From Guyanagaster necrorhizus (lineage: Eukaryota > Basidiomycota > Agaricomycetes > Agaricales > Physalacriaceae): a DNA stretch of 64,000 nt. How positions within the stretch are numbered: position 1 is the first letter of the stretch; each line of letters begins with the position of its first letter. A model generated the notes under the pieces. That model was not told the DNA's origin. It did not search any database and saw only the letters and a program-made list of their open reading frames with translations. Of this stretch, positions 46,801-60,700 are shown piece after piece. Location of the stretch: positions 1,919,919 through 1,983,918 of the forward strand of contig NW_025064883.1 of NCBI RefSeq assembly GCF_019112545.1. Direction: 5' to 3'. A program made the translations under genes and the position numbers.

Positions 46801-49800
46801 ATCAGAGATGCGAGGTGTACAAACTCTTCGAGTTGTATACGCACAAGAAGAAATTGCGAGGGGAGTACGACACTGCAGATCGGTAAGGTCTTTGTTGAAG
46901 TTCCATGAATAGAAGATAATCAGGATCTAGAACCCATAGTATCTTAAAGCATTTCACAAAGCAAGGCATCCCGGGACAAGGACTCGACCATTTGTGAGTC
47001 CTTTGCTCATACTCTTTATCCGTTATCAATATCGTTACAGATACATCGACGAAGTACAGGATAACATGCTCATAGATACTATGGGTAATTTTCGTCTCAC
47101 GTGGACCATGATCAACTAACTAACTCACCATCTAGTCTTGAGGGCATTATGTAGCAATGCAGATGGTCTCTTCTGGGCGGGTGACACTGCCCAGACGATC
47201 TCTGTTGGAAGCTCTTTCCGTTTCAATGCTTTGAAGGCATTTCAGTGGAATATCGAGGTGAGATTTATGCAAAATAATTCGTATACGTGAGCTCATTAGA
47301 TGATTAGGACCGGTACCGGAGGAAGCAAGGCCCTAGAGCTGGATACAAGCAACCACCCGAAATGTTTCAACTGGCCATCAACTATAGGTCCCATGCAGGC
47401 ATCGTTGATTGCGCGCGTTCCGTCATTGACCTTATCACGACTTTTTGGGAGGATTCCATCGATCATCTTTCTCCAGAGATGGGTATCGTAGATGGGGTCA
47501 AGCCTATGTTTTTTAACGATGAAGATCATGCCCAATTGGAGCGGTTTCTCTTTCTTGATGATGGTGGTAGTCTTATCGAGTTTGGATCCCAGCAATGTAA
47601 GTCTCCTGTTATCAGTGTCGAATCTAGCTGATTCCGTATGTAGGCATCATTGTTAGGAATGAAACGGCAAAAAAAAGGCTCCAAGAGCAAGTCGGCGAAG
47701 TTGGTCTTGTACTGTTCGGGTTTTTTATTGTTACATTGTCAAGTAACTGATGGCCATTATTGTAGCACTGTATATGAAAGCAAAGGGCTTGAATTCAACG
47801 ACGTAAGTCGATATACTATGTTATGAAATGATTTTTTCACTCTGGTGTTGCATCTTTTTAGGTCCTAATTTATGACTTCTTCGCTGATTCACCCGCTGGT
47901 CCCGCACAATGGCGTGTCGTGCTGAACGCCATCAAAGAGAGCAAGCAGGACCCAAGGAATACACCTCAATTTGACCATATCCATCATGCCAGCATTTGTA
48001 GTGAGGTAACTGTGAATCATGCCATCGCTTTGCACTGTATTAATGGTATTGTTCAGCTAAAATGCCTGTACGTTGCAATCACCAGAGCTCGTGCAAATAT
48101 CTGGATTGCAGATGGATCTGAGACGGGAGAACCCATGAGAGTAAGTTGGCACTATCCTATCCAGACAGTATTCTTATTACAGTAATCAAGATCTTTTGGA
48201 CGAGCAAAAACTTGATAAACAATTTCACGCCAGGATCTGATGTGCCCCGTCTTGCGTCTGAATCGACACCAGAAGAATGGGCTGCAGAGGGACGTGAACT
48301 TTTCAATGCGAAGCACTTCTCTCAGGCCAAGCACTGCTATAGGAAGGCCAATCTTCCTCTCCTAGCATCTATCGCAGATGCCTATGATTTACGGATGAAG
48401 GCTCGTAATGTCGTTGGTACATCGAGACAAAAAGTGCTCGAACGACGTTCTTGTTTCGCTGAAGCAGCCAAGTCGTTCTCGGAATGTGCTAACTTCACTT
48501 CAAACCCAAGGGATTCCTTGACATACTTAAGGATTAGTGGCGAATGCTTCGAACAAGCTGATAAGAAGGATCGGGCCGCTGAAAAGTTTCTACTGGCTCA
48601 GGAGTACACCCGTGCTGCAGAGCTGTATAGAGATATTGGCAAATTTGATGATGCAGTGGCCATCGTCAAAGCTCATGAAGATGAAATGCCATCAAATGTT
48701 GTTGAAAGCGTCATCAAGCTTGCGAGACTAGCATACTTTTCTGGTGACCGTCAGATGAAGTAAGTCTTTTTGAGGCATGCCGACCAACCATTCTCACTTT
48801 CCTAAACAGAAAAGCCCAAGAACTATTTTGCTCGGTTGAAGAAGAAGTGGAGTATCTGAAAGATAGGGATCTCGATATCGCTCTTGCGGACTTGTTGGAG
48901 ACAGAAGGACGACTTAGCGAAGCTGCTGAGTTGCACTAGTCTGAGGGTCGCAAAGAAGAGGCTATTGAGCTTTTCCTCCGTCAAGTCAAAAACAAATATG
49001 CTTTGCGTCGAGCTCAAGAATGCATTCTTGAAGAGCTTTGGCACAAGATATCTTTTGGTGTTGATCATAACATTATACGATCTAATCCCAGTGTCTTGCG
49101 GCTTATGGGGTTTGCTTCATGGCTTGATGTGGCTTTCATGGAGCGGACTAAAGCTGATGAAGTAAGTGTCGATCTCACTTTTTACTTGTTACAGCTTATA
49201 CCCATGCGTTTTTAGCTGTCCATGTTTAAGGCCATTACACATGGTCAGACATCCCAGCTGCATGAACTGGGGTTGAAATTTCACAAGATGGGCCATACTT
49301 CCGCAGCCTTGCTATGCCTAGATCAATATTTTTCTCAGGCCATTCAAATTCAAAATATGGCTCTTGTTGATGCAGTCAAAGAACTCAGCATGTTTTATAC
49401 CTATGTGGACCTCCTTTCCGCTACAGCCTTCCGAACGGACCCTTGTGGAAATGCAGCGACTGCGGCATTATTCGGTTTTCGGCGGATAGCAGAGAACGAG
49501 TTTCTTGTGCCCCAAAATACGTGGCTACACTCAGTGCTTCTCGAACTTCGACCGAGGAACCTGATTAGGGATTCAGACTCGAATCTCAGGCTGTCAGTAC
49601 TTGAACTACGTGGGATATTCCAAGATGCCCTGAGAAGTCGTCTCAGGGAAAGGACTGCTGCTGAAAATGACGAATGTGCGAGAAGCAAAGCGTTCAGGCC
49701 TTGCCTTGTTTTTGCTGTATCTGTGTTTTGTAGACGGCCTGAATGCCCGGAAGCTCATGTATCACCTTCGGAGATAGGTCCTGGTTACTATAATATGCGC

Positions 49801-52041
49801 ATCCGCCTACACCTACAACAAATATTGATCTTGCAGTCGCTCAGAGAGAATGCTCATGCAGATGTGGAACACAGAGGAACCAAGTACGTTGTCATTCCAG
49901 CTCTCTAGTTTCGCAATGTTTATTTCCCTATAGGTTCTGGCTCAACCGTCTTTATGAGGCTCTTTATCCTCCCCACCATATGTTCGGTTCCATTTCCCAT
50001 CTTGCACTTTCTACTATTCCAGAAGCTCCAAAAGCATTGAAAATTGTGAAATATTGGGTACGAACACTTGTTTACGGCCAGACATATCATCCCCAGACGA
50101 CCTTCCTCATGGACGTGATGCGGACAGCTACCTTGGCCCTCACGTTTGACAGAAGTCAAGCGTATTATCTCAGAAATGCAGCATATCACAACATACGTCC
50201 TCCATCCGTGTATATTCGCCGAGGCGATGGCCTTATTCTTCATGACCTTCTAAGCTCGATGTCAGGAGATCGAGCATGGTCTCTTACTGCTGGTTTTCGA
50301 TTTGTTGAGTAAGTCTGGATCCTATCGATGTGTACTCTAGGTTGACCTTTCCAGGCATGTTGTAGAGCAAAGATTGCCCATTAACATAGGTGATCTGTGT
50401 GATTTTCTGGATTTTCTTTGCGGTTCTGTCATTTTTTGTGGTAGTCGCTCGGGAATGCGATTACCACACAACATAACTGTCCCTCGTAGCTGGCTCTTGC
50501 GCTTTATGAACTATGATTTGCCGTACTTCAACGGAGCGATACAGACGCGGTTTTATGGCATCCTTCTAACCCCTATATGGGCTCTTCTGGAACAACTGAA
50601 TATCGGTCAAGACGCTGGTAAGCTTCGGAATTTTTTTTTCCCTTCAGGTTCTCATTCTCCCAATATAGCGGAACATCTCTTGTATGGCATTGGTAGAAAT
50701 CTTTCAAACGTGCCATACCAGGTTCGTCATGTCTTTATCGCAAGGATGTAAGTCAGCTATCAAGTGGGTCATTGCTTTCTCTGATGTCAGTTCTCCATCA
50801 GAATCCAAACTGTTGGTCTATGTCAGTATTCGCTTACCCTGTAATTTATTCCCTTACTTATTTTACTACCTAGTGGGCTACAACATCCGCAATGACTTCC
50901 TCCGTGACGATATTCGGAAGATGATATTATCTTTGCGACAAGAGGGTCGCTTATCTTCTCCTCTCTACGTTCAGTACGTATATCTCAGTTTAAGGACCAC
51001 CTGATACAAGACTTTTGCAGATACATTGATGCCGCCAGTCATTCATGGTATGAACTTTCAAAGGTTATCCGCCTGCTTGAATACAATACCATGGACGAGA
51101 TGATACAGCTCATTCACCAGAGCAGGGCTCCAGTGACAGTTCACACCTCGCCGGGAGTTCGTCCGATTGTCTACAACAATTTCACGGACATCCGATCACA
51201 GCTTGGTCTTATTGCTCCTGCATCCACTCAGACCATCTCATCGCCTACTGAGGTTTCTGAGCGGGAAGAGCCGGATGGCGACAACGACAGTGACAGCGAG
51301 GATGCGGAGGATGTGCAAGAAGCTGAAGTCATCGAGGACACTTCCGATGACGATGCTGTAGCCGTCGATGCCATTCCAGCACACGATACGGCAACCCCAA
51401 ATCCCACAGAAAGAGATATTGTAGCTGCATCCTTGATTCAGCGGGTATACAGGAATGTCCTTCGTCATCGACGAGGCGTTGCCAAGAGAGGGACAGCAGG
51501 CCTTCACGCGCAAATATATGCTTCATGCACCGAAGCAGTATCTCGGCTTGGTGATAACCCAGGGCTGTACCTTTACCTGTTTCTTGGTCCGCTGCCGCAC
51601 ATCTTAGTCTGTCTCGAGACCATTCGTATTGATACACTCAACCACAAGACGAAGACGAAAAAGAGGCTTAATAATAAAGAACTTGAACATGGTCCTGATG
51701 AGATCGCCAACCTTGATGACTTGTTAACACAGACAAAGTGCGTATTACTTGCCACTTCACTGGCACAACTGATACGATTCTCGATTTTCAACAGCAAGGT
51801 GAACAAGGCTGCAATCAAATTACAGGAGCAACTCAAGCCAAGTTCTGCGTTCCACGAGCGTTGCAACAGCAAGGAACTCAGGAAACTAGTGGAAGAGGCT
51901 AACGATTTGATTTCTTCTCTCCCCTTTAAAATCTCTACAGACTTATCGGATGACCTGCACCTTGCTATCAAAGGGATCGTAACTCAACCTTCATTCACAG
52001 GTGCACGCAAAAAGCCGATGCTCAATGACGCAGACTTGTAA
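43846..52041 (+). CDS. Large UvrD/TRANK1-like SF1 helicase, copy 1, interrupted by an in-frame TAG
   Basis: Multi-exon gene for a protein of more than 2,000 residues, of the fungal UvrD-like/TRANK1 type. The N-terminal half carries family blocks such as YFDNAEGFGKW and GIYTHAQIDNRLW. The helicase core follows. Motif I is IGRSGTGKTTTM, split by the intron 45,966-46,020. Motif II is YIDEVQDNM (47,041); then NYRSHAGI (47,380), ESKGLEFND (47,776) and motif VI LYVAITRARANIW (48,066). Downstream come helical TPR-like repeats, a CCCH zinc finger (49,698-49,760), an acidic stretch (about 51,265-51,360) and an IQ motif (IQRVYRNVLRHRRG, about 51,437). The codon at 48,937-48,939 is TAG in the middle of an exon; the duplicate has TAT there. 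Translation would stop after the full helicase domain, so the product is either truncated or the gene is a young pseudogene. Everything else is open. Confidence 0.82.
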
Positions 52042-54204
52042 TACTGATCCTTCTTTCATTAATCTGTAGTTTAAAATATGTAGTTCTCGTTTGACAAAAT
52101 CACACCCGTTAAGCCATTACTGATACAAGTATAGACGTCGTCCATCCGTCGCGACTGAGTTCATAGCCAAGCCATTATCAGACAATCAGCGTGTTCCTGT
52201 AAGCGTCTTGGCGTTGGGTGACGATAATGAGGACCCACTGGCAGGGCTGTCAGCCATACTTGAAATGTTGCGCTTGAGAGGATGGCCAACATCGCGAGTA
52301 CTTGAGAGGCGTCAGCTCGATAATAATTAGTAGAAATAAGTGGCTTCACTACACGGAATAATGCCTACGTTGAGTACCTCGGTACAAACTAGTGATGGTT
52401 TATGGAAGAATAGTGCGCAAATCTATGCTAACCGTTGACGATTAGCGACAGAACTAAAGTGAAACCAATGTAATGAATGCACCAAATGTACGACGAGCAA
52501 TATACATTCACTTGTTTGAAGAGATGGAGCCGCGAAGCAGTTGCTCGGTGCGCTCATATCGTAGCTCAAGTGCTGACCAGAACCAAGGTGGAACTCAGAA
52601 TAGATTCTAACAATGCAGATATCCAGGAATCGACGTGCGTAAACAATGCCGCAGGGGAGCGAGTGTCTCGTTCATGGAATCACGAGTTCTACCGTCCAAC
52701 TTCAAGAATTCATGAGACGCGACTCATGTCGTAAATACCAACACAAGACGTTCGAAAGTTCGGGTCGTTTCATGAAAGGAAGGGCCAAAGAGATCCCATC
52801 TAAGCAGTGCAAACTCGAATGCTTCAACTCTGAGGACGATACAGCATGGCAAACAGCAGATGCGGGATGGGAGCACCCAGAATGTGTCGAACAGCAACGT
52901 AGGAAAAGCAAAGGTCAAAGGAAGCGTCCTTTTTCAACCACGATACGACGGTAAACCCACGCATAATCAAGTTAGTCGAAAGGAAAAACAACCCGATCCA
53001 AGTGTGATGTAGCTAAGATTGTCCAATGAGTGTGCAAGTTATCGGCATGTCCTAAGTTGTGGTGACAAGCCGAGTAGAGGAAATAAAGGATGGAAAAACG
53101 GGAAACTGGAAGAAAAGTGGAATATTGGCGAGAGTGTGTCTTTCGGTACGCCATCGAATCCTCCTTGATCGTCTGCCAGCACGCGGTATCCGTCGCTGGG
53201 TCCAATGAAAGTGTGATCACGTTTCAAATTTAACGTGATATTGGTTGTGTAGTGAGCTTTGGGATGGCTCGGGGACGAAAACGGAGTCGAGGGAAGACAC
53301 TGTTTCTACCACATCGAATTGTTTATGCTGAATTAACTGCGACGCTAGAAGATTACAATGTTAGATTTATGACGGATGAATGTCGTGGAGGCACATACGT
53401 GTAGTACTCTTCCAAATAGAGGTGTATGCGGTAAGCCCCAGCTGGGATTCGTACGCACGTAGAAGTACGGCTCTTTATCTCGACAGACAATATCTCAGCA
53501 AGGTGGGTTACTATATGGGTCCTTGTTTAATCCCGGTATACCAACTCGGTTTCATGCAGTGTCCAATGGCGATGACCTTGTCCATCTAGGTAACACCAAA
53601 CGGGAACCGAATAGCCAAACGCATGAACAGCCCAGTGTACGGATGGCTTCCACATCGAAATGGCTCAGGCACAGTTGTATGCCTCTGGAAAGACCGAGCT
53701 CCCTGCATCAATGCCCCACAGACGATGCGAGATACGTGCCGATGTCGATGGAAATGGCGGTTAAAGAAGGGAATAAATCTGATGGAATATTGAGGATGGA
53801 GTCGGACTGCTCCTGGATTCTGACCTAAGTATGTCGCTGTATGTGCCATTCCATCTTGATCGACACAGATGCGCAACTATCCTCCTTTCAGGTCAACAGA
53901 TCCCAGCTTCTGGACTGTTTTTTTGGGTAATATTCGTGGATGAAAAGCGGCGTGACAAAGATGAAGGAGGGATACATCAGAAGTGCATGTCTCTTCGCCA
54001 AACACGCTCGTACATGGGTCTAAGCAGTGCTTGTCCCAAATGCAACGATGCGTCGAGCTTCATCGTTAATAAGAAGCAGGATATTGCCAGAGCTACACAG
54101 ATAGTCTGTTGCCACGTTAGACGAACGATACAGAGGGAAAACTTTTAGCGAGTGAAGGATCTTGGGGGTGCAAATAGCATCTTTTGGTGATAAATCGGAC
54201 GCGA
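52042..54204. other. Unique spacer between the duplicated units
   Basis: Similarity with the flank of copy 2 persists to about 52,130. Beyond that the sequence is unique to this spacer. Open frames up to about 105 codons (for example 52,646-52,954 and 53,523-53,828 plus; 53,586-53,876 minus) have no recognisable family and no convincing splicing. I call no gene here. Confidence 0.5.
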
Positions 54205-54300
54205 GGCTGGGAACCGCGAAGGATGTTCAGGCATCTCAATGATTTTGGTGTCGGTTGACTGATCATTTTATTCTAGTATGTTTATAAATATATACGCTCC
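54205..54300 (+). pseudogene. Fossil of the UNC93-like gene 3' end at the duplication junction
   Basis: gcgaaggatgttcaggcatctcaatgattttggt corresponds to the last codons, stop region and 3' flank of the transporter gene at 43,268-43,305, and the tctagtat(g/a)t(t/c)t...aaata block following it matches 43,345-43,370. The stop itself is altered (TAA to CAA). Upstream similarity fades at about 54,205. This marks the left edge of the second duplicated unit. Confidence 0.75.
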
Positions 54301-54763
54301 CCACATTCGAAGTTGCTCACGGTGGATCTAACTTGAGTTCTCTGGGAACGTATGAACCGATAGCAAGTTAGACTTATAACCGGTCGCGTTCCATCTAACA
54401 GCAAGTGGCAGGAGTCCAGTCTGGATGGCTCTCCTGATTAGGCAATTCGTTGATTTACATACCTTGACCCTTCACAACTTCAACTTGTTCACGCTCCGGT
54501 CACTAGCCTGAGAATCAGCTTCTTTCGATTCGTTCCTATCTTTCACCTGTCGGGCAGGCCAAGTAGCCCACTTTTACGGAGACACTACACAGAAACCATC
54601 AGACACGTCGCGACCACACCATGCAGAGCTGGGAGCTTTTCCGCGTCTCAAGGTTATCTAGGCGCTTAGGTAGCTTCTGTGAATGATTGATTTTTTGCCT
54701 TTCGAAGCTTTCCTTGGGGTCTGAATTTGGCATTGTTTTTCATGAAGCATGTTTCCATGCCTT

Positions 54764-54769
54764 TATAAA
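54764..54769 (+). promoter_or_regulatory. TATA box of helicase copy 2
   Basis: tataaa in the same context as in copy 1, 30-35 bp before the start codon. Confidence 0.5.
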
Positions 54770-54798
54770 CCAGAAAGCGGCATGACCATGATGCAACC

Positions 54799-57700
54799 AT
54801 GTCTCCCAAGCAGAGATATCGCAGCGACCTTTTCAGCCCTGAAAAGTTCGCCTCGGCTCATCTGCTTGATTCTGCATTAGAGGAGCTGAAAGGCATTCTC
54901 ACAAAGCATAATTTCAAGCATGTTTTTCAAGACCTACTCGACAATGAGAGCCCTCGCGTTCTTCTATTGGTCTTGTCATGTAAGTTGACATCGTTGAGGT
55001 ATCTGATGGTCTATCAGGCTCTTATATCTTCACAGCTTTGAGTGAGACCACACCGTTGATTTCGTGGCTGCTGGAGTCCTTTCCTTCCGAGCCTGCGAAT
55101 TACGATGCGACGGTCCACTACAACATTATATCTCGCATATCGACAGAGCTCATTTCCTCCTCTTTGATCAAAGAAAAAGAACCGTGTGCCCGATACCATG
55201 AAATAGCTCAGATCGCGCCCAAAGTTTTGAAATCTCTTGTCTCCTTCCTTGGGCGCATCGGATCAGAACATTACGAGGGAAAGGCTCACATGAGCAAGTT
55301 TCAGCAAACGAAGGAAGACGGTCCTTTCGCTTTTGTCAAAAAGGATTTCGATATTTTGAAGATCGACATCCCTGAAACTTCCAGTGAGACATCTGTCTCC
55401 ATGGATCATGTTTTGCAAAGTCAGAAGGACACACTCAAGGTAAGTGCTGCTCTATTGGTATGTTCCTCATTGATAGCTGATACGTACCCAGTTCTATTTA
55501 GAGCTGCTCCGTCGTCCTGAGATATATGTATCTCTCAAGGAGCATTGTATCGTTTCTGAGGAGGAGAGGATTGCTCCGGGGCCCGTGGTCGAGCCGCCCT
55601 CCGCATATCCGATCGTTCAGCCGATGAAGTCGTATGTTTTCATGTCCTTTCGTAAAATGACATCACATTGATATTGACGAAGGGCATTATACTTTGACAC
55701 TACTGACGGTTTTGGGAAATGGACGGTCATCATATCTACGAACGCTGACAATTTTTTGCGGAGAACGCACAAGAAAGATCTTTACACGTTTAACATCACC
55801 GTGAAGAAGATCAAGTACGTGTCACCTCACATGGTATCATATATTAAGTGTGCTTATCGGGATATATTGTAGGGAGCTCTCCTGTGGTCACTTCACTGTC
55901 AACAATCAGAAGCGTTTGAGCGGAAGAGCGACTGAAGTCCCTATCTTCATGGCTAAAGTAACTTGTAATCTAAGACTCATCGTGGGACACCTATTTCTTA
56001 TCCCGGACATCGCTGACGCCACCTTGCAGTATCAAATTGACACAATCCCGGGTGACGAAAAGGTAAGTTCGGAGGATAAGGTTGTAATGCAAGTTACTAA
56101 ATTACGTTGATTCATTGGCAGAGAGAGCAACAAGGTAAGTTAATGTTTATATCTATTTGGTTTTTCCTTACGGGTCTTGAAGCTCTGAAAATTTTCGGTA
56201 TATATACCCATGCTCAAATTGACAATCGTCTGTGGAGTTCTATCAGTAGTCAGCTTAGGAAAAAGGGAGAGGAATACCGAAAAAGGTAACTTTTTGTCAT
56301 GGTAACTATTGAATGCCTGTAGGCTAAACGTGATGATACAGATGCGCAGTTAGGATGCCCGCAGATTCTCAAGCATCGAAGAACATTTTTATACCGGCGT
56401 TCTTCCCCCCACTACCTGAAGTGTTGCCTTCAGAGATTGAAGGCATACCGGATTTACGTCCTGATGAAACGGTTGAGGTTGATTTGACATCTTTTTTTCC
56501 CTCTTAACCAAATACTGACCATTATACTCAGGTCCATTCAAGACTCCTGTAAGCCATATAGAGAGGACCTGATTCCTGTTCATTGAATCTCCTACAGATT
56601 TGAGAAATACGTCACATTCTCGCAGGTACGTTCTCGTGGTAACGAGGGAATAACGATTTAACTATGAAGATGTATAGCCATTTTTGAATAGTACGTATCG
56701 GGACTGCTGTCCGAAAAGTTGGTCTTGATCTGTTTTGGTAGCCATCCTAGCGGATGTGAATGTGATCTTTCCTCATACGGTTTCGTGCGCCACTATGTTT
56801 GGCTCTCCCTGTTGATTTTCTGACAGCATGTATTCACAGCATGCAAGAGACACGAATTATAGAACATCCAAAGTCCTGCTACGTTATAGGCCGCAGTGGC
56901 ACAGGGTATGCACGAGCACTTCGCCGATTTCATTCTCTTACTCACACCTATTTGACATAGGAAAACCACTACCATTTTATTCAAGATGTTGCTCATCGAG
57001 CAGACGTTTCGACTCATGGAATCGGGTTTGCCTCGCCCTCGTCAGGTCTTTGTAACCAAGTCTAGAATGCTTGCAAAGAAAGTGCAAGAGGATTTTTCGA
57101 ACCTGGCCAGTTCCTTAGCAATAGCATCACGGCCGTCCGCTGACCTCATGAACCTATCGAGAGCTCAGTACCAAGATGATATAGGGCTAATTGATATCGA
57201 TGACATCGTCGATTGGCGGACTGATTTACCAGCCAAGTACAGTGAACTCGAGGAGAGGCATTTCCCGTTATTTATCACGTTTGATGGTGTAAGCAGCAGC
57301 TCTTTTTTGTTGATGCTTCTCATTTCTTCCGATCATAGCTTTGCGAGATGTTGGAAGCAGACATGGGCGCTCAAACGTCTACTAGCATCGAACGCAACAA
57401 GTCTCACATGAGTGTCATCACTCTCGAGTCATTTTTCGAATACTACTGGTCTTATTTTCCTGAGCCATTGGTCAAAGGATTAGGTTTCTTCTCTCTTTTG
57501 TTTACATGTTGGCATTAAAACAGTGTTCATTTCAGATCCCACCTTGGTATTCAGTCAAATTATAGGTAACATATTCATCTCTTGCATCAAATGGTCTAAC
57601 CTGAATCCCTGAACAGGCGTCATCAAAGGCTCGAAGGAGACACTGAGTGAAGAGAAGCGGCATCTTAGCAGAGCCACTTACCTTGATCTCAGTAAACGCC

Positions 57701-60700
57701 AGCAATCTACATTTGCTGACCGGAGGGGTGAAGTGTACAAGCTCTTCGAGCTGTATATGCACAAGAAGAAAGTTCGGGGAGATTACGACACTGCAGACCG
57801 GTAAGGTCTTCATCAAAGTTCCACCGTGACGAGTGGAAGATAATCTGTATGTAGGACTCATAATATCTTGAAGTATTTTACGGAGCAAGGCATCCCTGGA
57901 CAAGGACTCGACCATTTGTGAGTCCTCTACTCGTACTCTTCGTCTGTTATCGATATCATTACAGATATGTCGACGAAGTACAGGATAACATGCTCATTGA
58001 CACTATGGGTAATTATCTTCTCTTATCTTCTCATATGTTCGCTGACCAACTTGTCATTTAGTCTTGAGAGCACTATGTAGCAATGCGGATGGTCTCTTCT
58101 GGGCAGGCGACACTGCGCAGACCATCTCCGTTGGAAGTGCTTTCCGTTTCAATGGTTTGAAGGCATTTCAGTGGGAAATTGAGGTGTGATTGACTAGGAA
58201 TATTTCTTCTATGCAGGTCTAATTAGACGAGTAGGATCAGTACCAGAGGAAGCGGGGACTTGGAGCTGGCAAAACCAAGGGGCCACCAGAAACATTTCAA
58301 CTGGCCGTGAATTATAGGACCCATGCAGGCATTGTTAATTTTGCGCATTCTGTCATCGACCTTATCACAGTTTTTTGGAAGGATTCCATTGATCGCCTTT
58401 CTCCAGAAATAAGCAGTGTAGATGGAACCAAACCTGTCTTTTTTAAGACTGAAGATTCCACCCAATTGGCGCAGTTCATCCTTGGTGATGTTGGCAAATA
58501 TATCGAGTTCGGTGCCCAGCAATGTTAGTCCCCTGTTATCTGCATTGAAGTCAGCTAACTTCCGGTTTCTGGCACATGCAGGCATCATTGTTAGAAATGA
58601 AACGGCAAGAGAGAGATTTCGACAACAAGTCGGTGAAGTCGGTCTCGTGCTGTTCGGGTTCCTTCGGTTGTTATGTTATCAAACTACTGATGGCTAATTT
58701 TATAGCACTATATACGAAAGTAAAGGGCTTGAATTCAATGATGTGGGTCAAAATGCTATGCTACAAGAAGATTTTCTCACTGTTATGTTATGTCCCTTCA
58801 GGTCCTGCTTTACGACTTCTTTGCTGACTCACTCGCTGGTCCCGCACAATGGCGGGTTGTATTGAATGCCATCGAAGAGACTAATGAGGATCCGAAGAAC
58901 CTGCCTCCACGATTTGATAGCATTCGCCACGCCAGCATTTGTGATGAGGTCAGCATGAATTACTCTGTTTCTTGGATTGGAGACCAAAGTAATAACACTC
59001 TTCAGCTAAAATTCCTGTACGTCGCGATAACTAGGGCCCGTGAAAACATCTGGATTGTCGATGGTTCTGAGACGGGAGAACCCATGAGGGTAGGTTGTTA
59101 TTCTTCTGTCCAGACCGCAGCTGCACTGTTCTTATCCCCAATAATCAAGATCTTTTGGATGAGGAAAGATTTGATCCAAAATTACACTCTGGGATCTTAT
59201 ACCTCTCAACTTGCATCCTCATCGACATCAGAAAAATGGGCTTCAAGGGGACGTGAACTTTTCTACCGGAAGCAATTCTCCGACGCCAAGCACTGCTATA
59301 TCAGGGCCAACCTTCCTATCCTAGCATCCATTGCAGGTGCCTATGATTTGCGGGTGAAGGCCCGTAAAGTCATTGGTACGTCGAAACCAAAGATGCTTGA
59401 ACGGAATTCTTGCTTTTCAGAAGCTGCCATCTCGTTCTCCGAATGCGCTACCATCACATCGAGCTCAAAGGCTTCTTTGATGTACTTCAGGATCAGTGGC
59501 GAATGTTTTGAACAAGCTGACCAAAAGTGTCGAGCTGCAAAAATGTTTTTCCAGGCTCAAGAGTACAACCATTCTACGGAGCTGTATAGAGATCTCGGCA
59601 AATTTGACGAGGCCGTGGCGATTGTGAAAGCCCATGGAGACGAGATGTCGTCAAAAGTTGTCAAAAATGTCATCGAACTCGCCAGACTGACATACTTCTC
59701 TAACCGCCAAATGAAGTAAGTTCTTTCTTAGGGTGTAAAATACTGGTCATTCTCAATTTCCTCAACAGAAAGGCCCACGAGTTATTTGACTCGCCCGAAG
59801 AAGAATTGGAGTATCTGGAAGAAAGAGATCTTGATATCGCTCTTGCAGATTTACTTGAAACAATGGGACGATGTAGTGAAGCTGCTGAACTTCATTATTT
59901 TGAGGGTCGCAGAGAAGAAGCTATTGACCTCTTTCTTCGCGAAGCAGAAAACAAAAGTGCTTTGCGTCGGGCTCAAGAATGTATCCTCGAAGAACTTTGG
60001 CATAGGATTTCTTTTGGTGCGGACTCTCGTGCTATATGCTCAGATCTCGGAGTGTCGCGGCTGATGCGGTTTGCTTCGCGGTTTGATACAGCTTTGATGG
60101 GAAAAACTGAAGCCGCTGAAGTAAGTTCCGATTGCATGTCCTATTCATCACAACTGACAGAGGTACTCTTTCAGCTGTTCATGTTTACCGCCATTATGCA
60201 GGATGACGTGTCTCGACTGCGTGAGCTGGCATTGGAATTCCACAAAGTTGGCCATAGTTCTGCGACCTTGCTGTGTCTAGATCAATATTTTTCTCGGGCA
60301 CCTCGAATTCAAGACTTGGCACTTGTTGACGCAATCGAAGAACTCAGCATGTTTTATACCTATGTGGACCTCCTTTCCGCTACAGCCTTCCGAACGGATC
60401 CTTGTGGAGATGTAGCGACTGCGACATTATTCGGTTTTCGGCGGATAGCAGAGAACGAGTTCCTTGTGCCCCAAAATACGTGGCTATACCGTTCAGTCGA
60501 TCTTCGACCGAGGAACGTGATTAGGGATTCCGACTTGAACCTCAGGCTGTCAGTACCTGAACTACGTGAGCTATTTCAAGATGCTCTGAGAAGTCGTCTG
60601 AAGCAAAGGACCGCTACCGAAAATGACGAATGTGCGAGAAGCAAAGCGTTCATGCCTTGCCTCGTTTTTGCCGTATCTGGGTTTTGTAGACGGCCTAAAT

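Noticed and set aside
56460..56540. Apparent stop codon and 2-bp frameshift in helicase copy 2 relative to copy 1
   Set aside because: Both copies have an intron here (gttgg/gttga...tactcag). Splicing it gives matching exons (IHSRL/VHSRL) leading into EKYVTFSQ with consistent phase.
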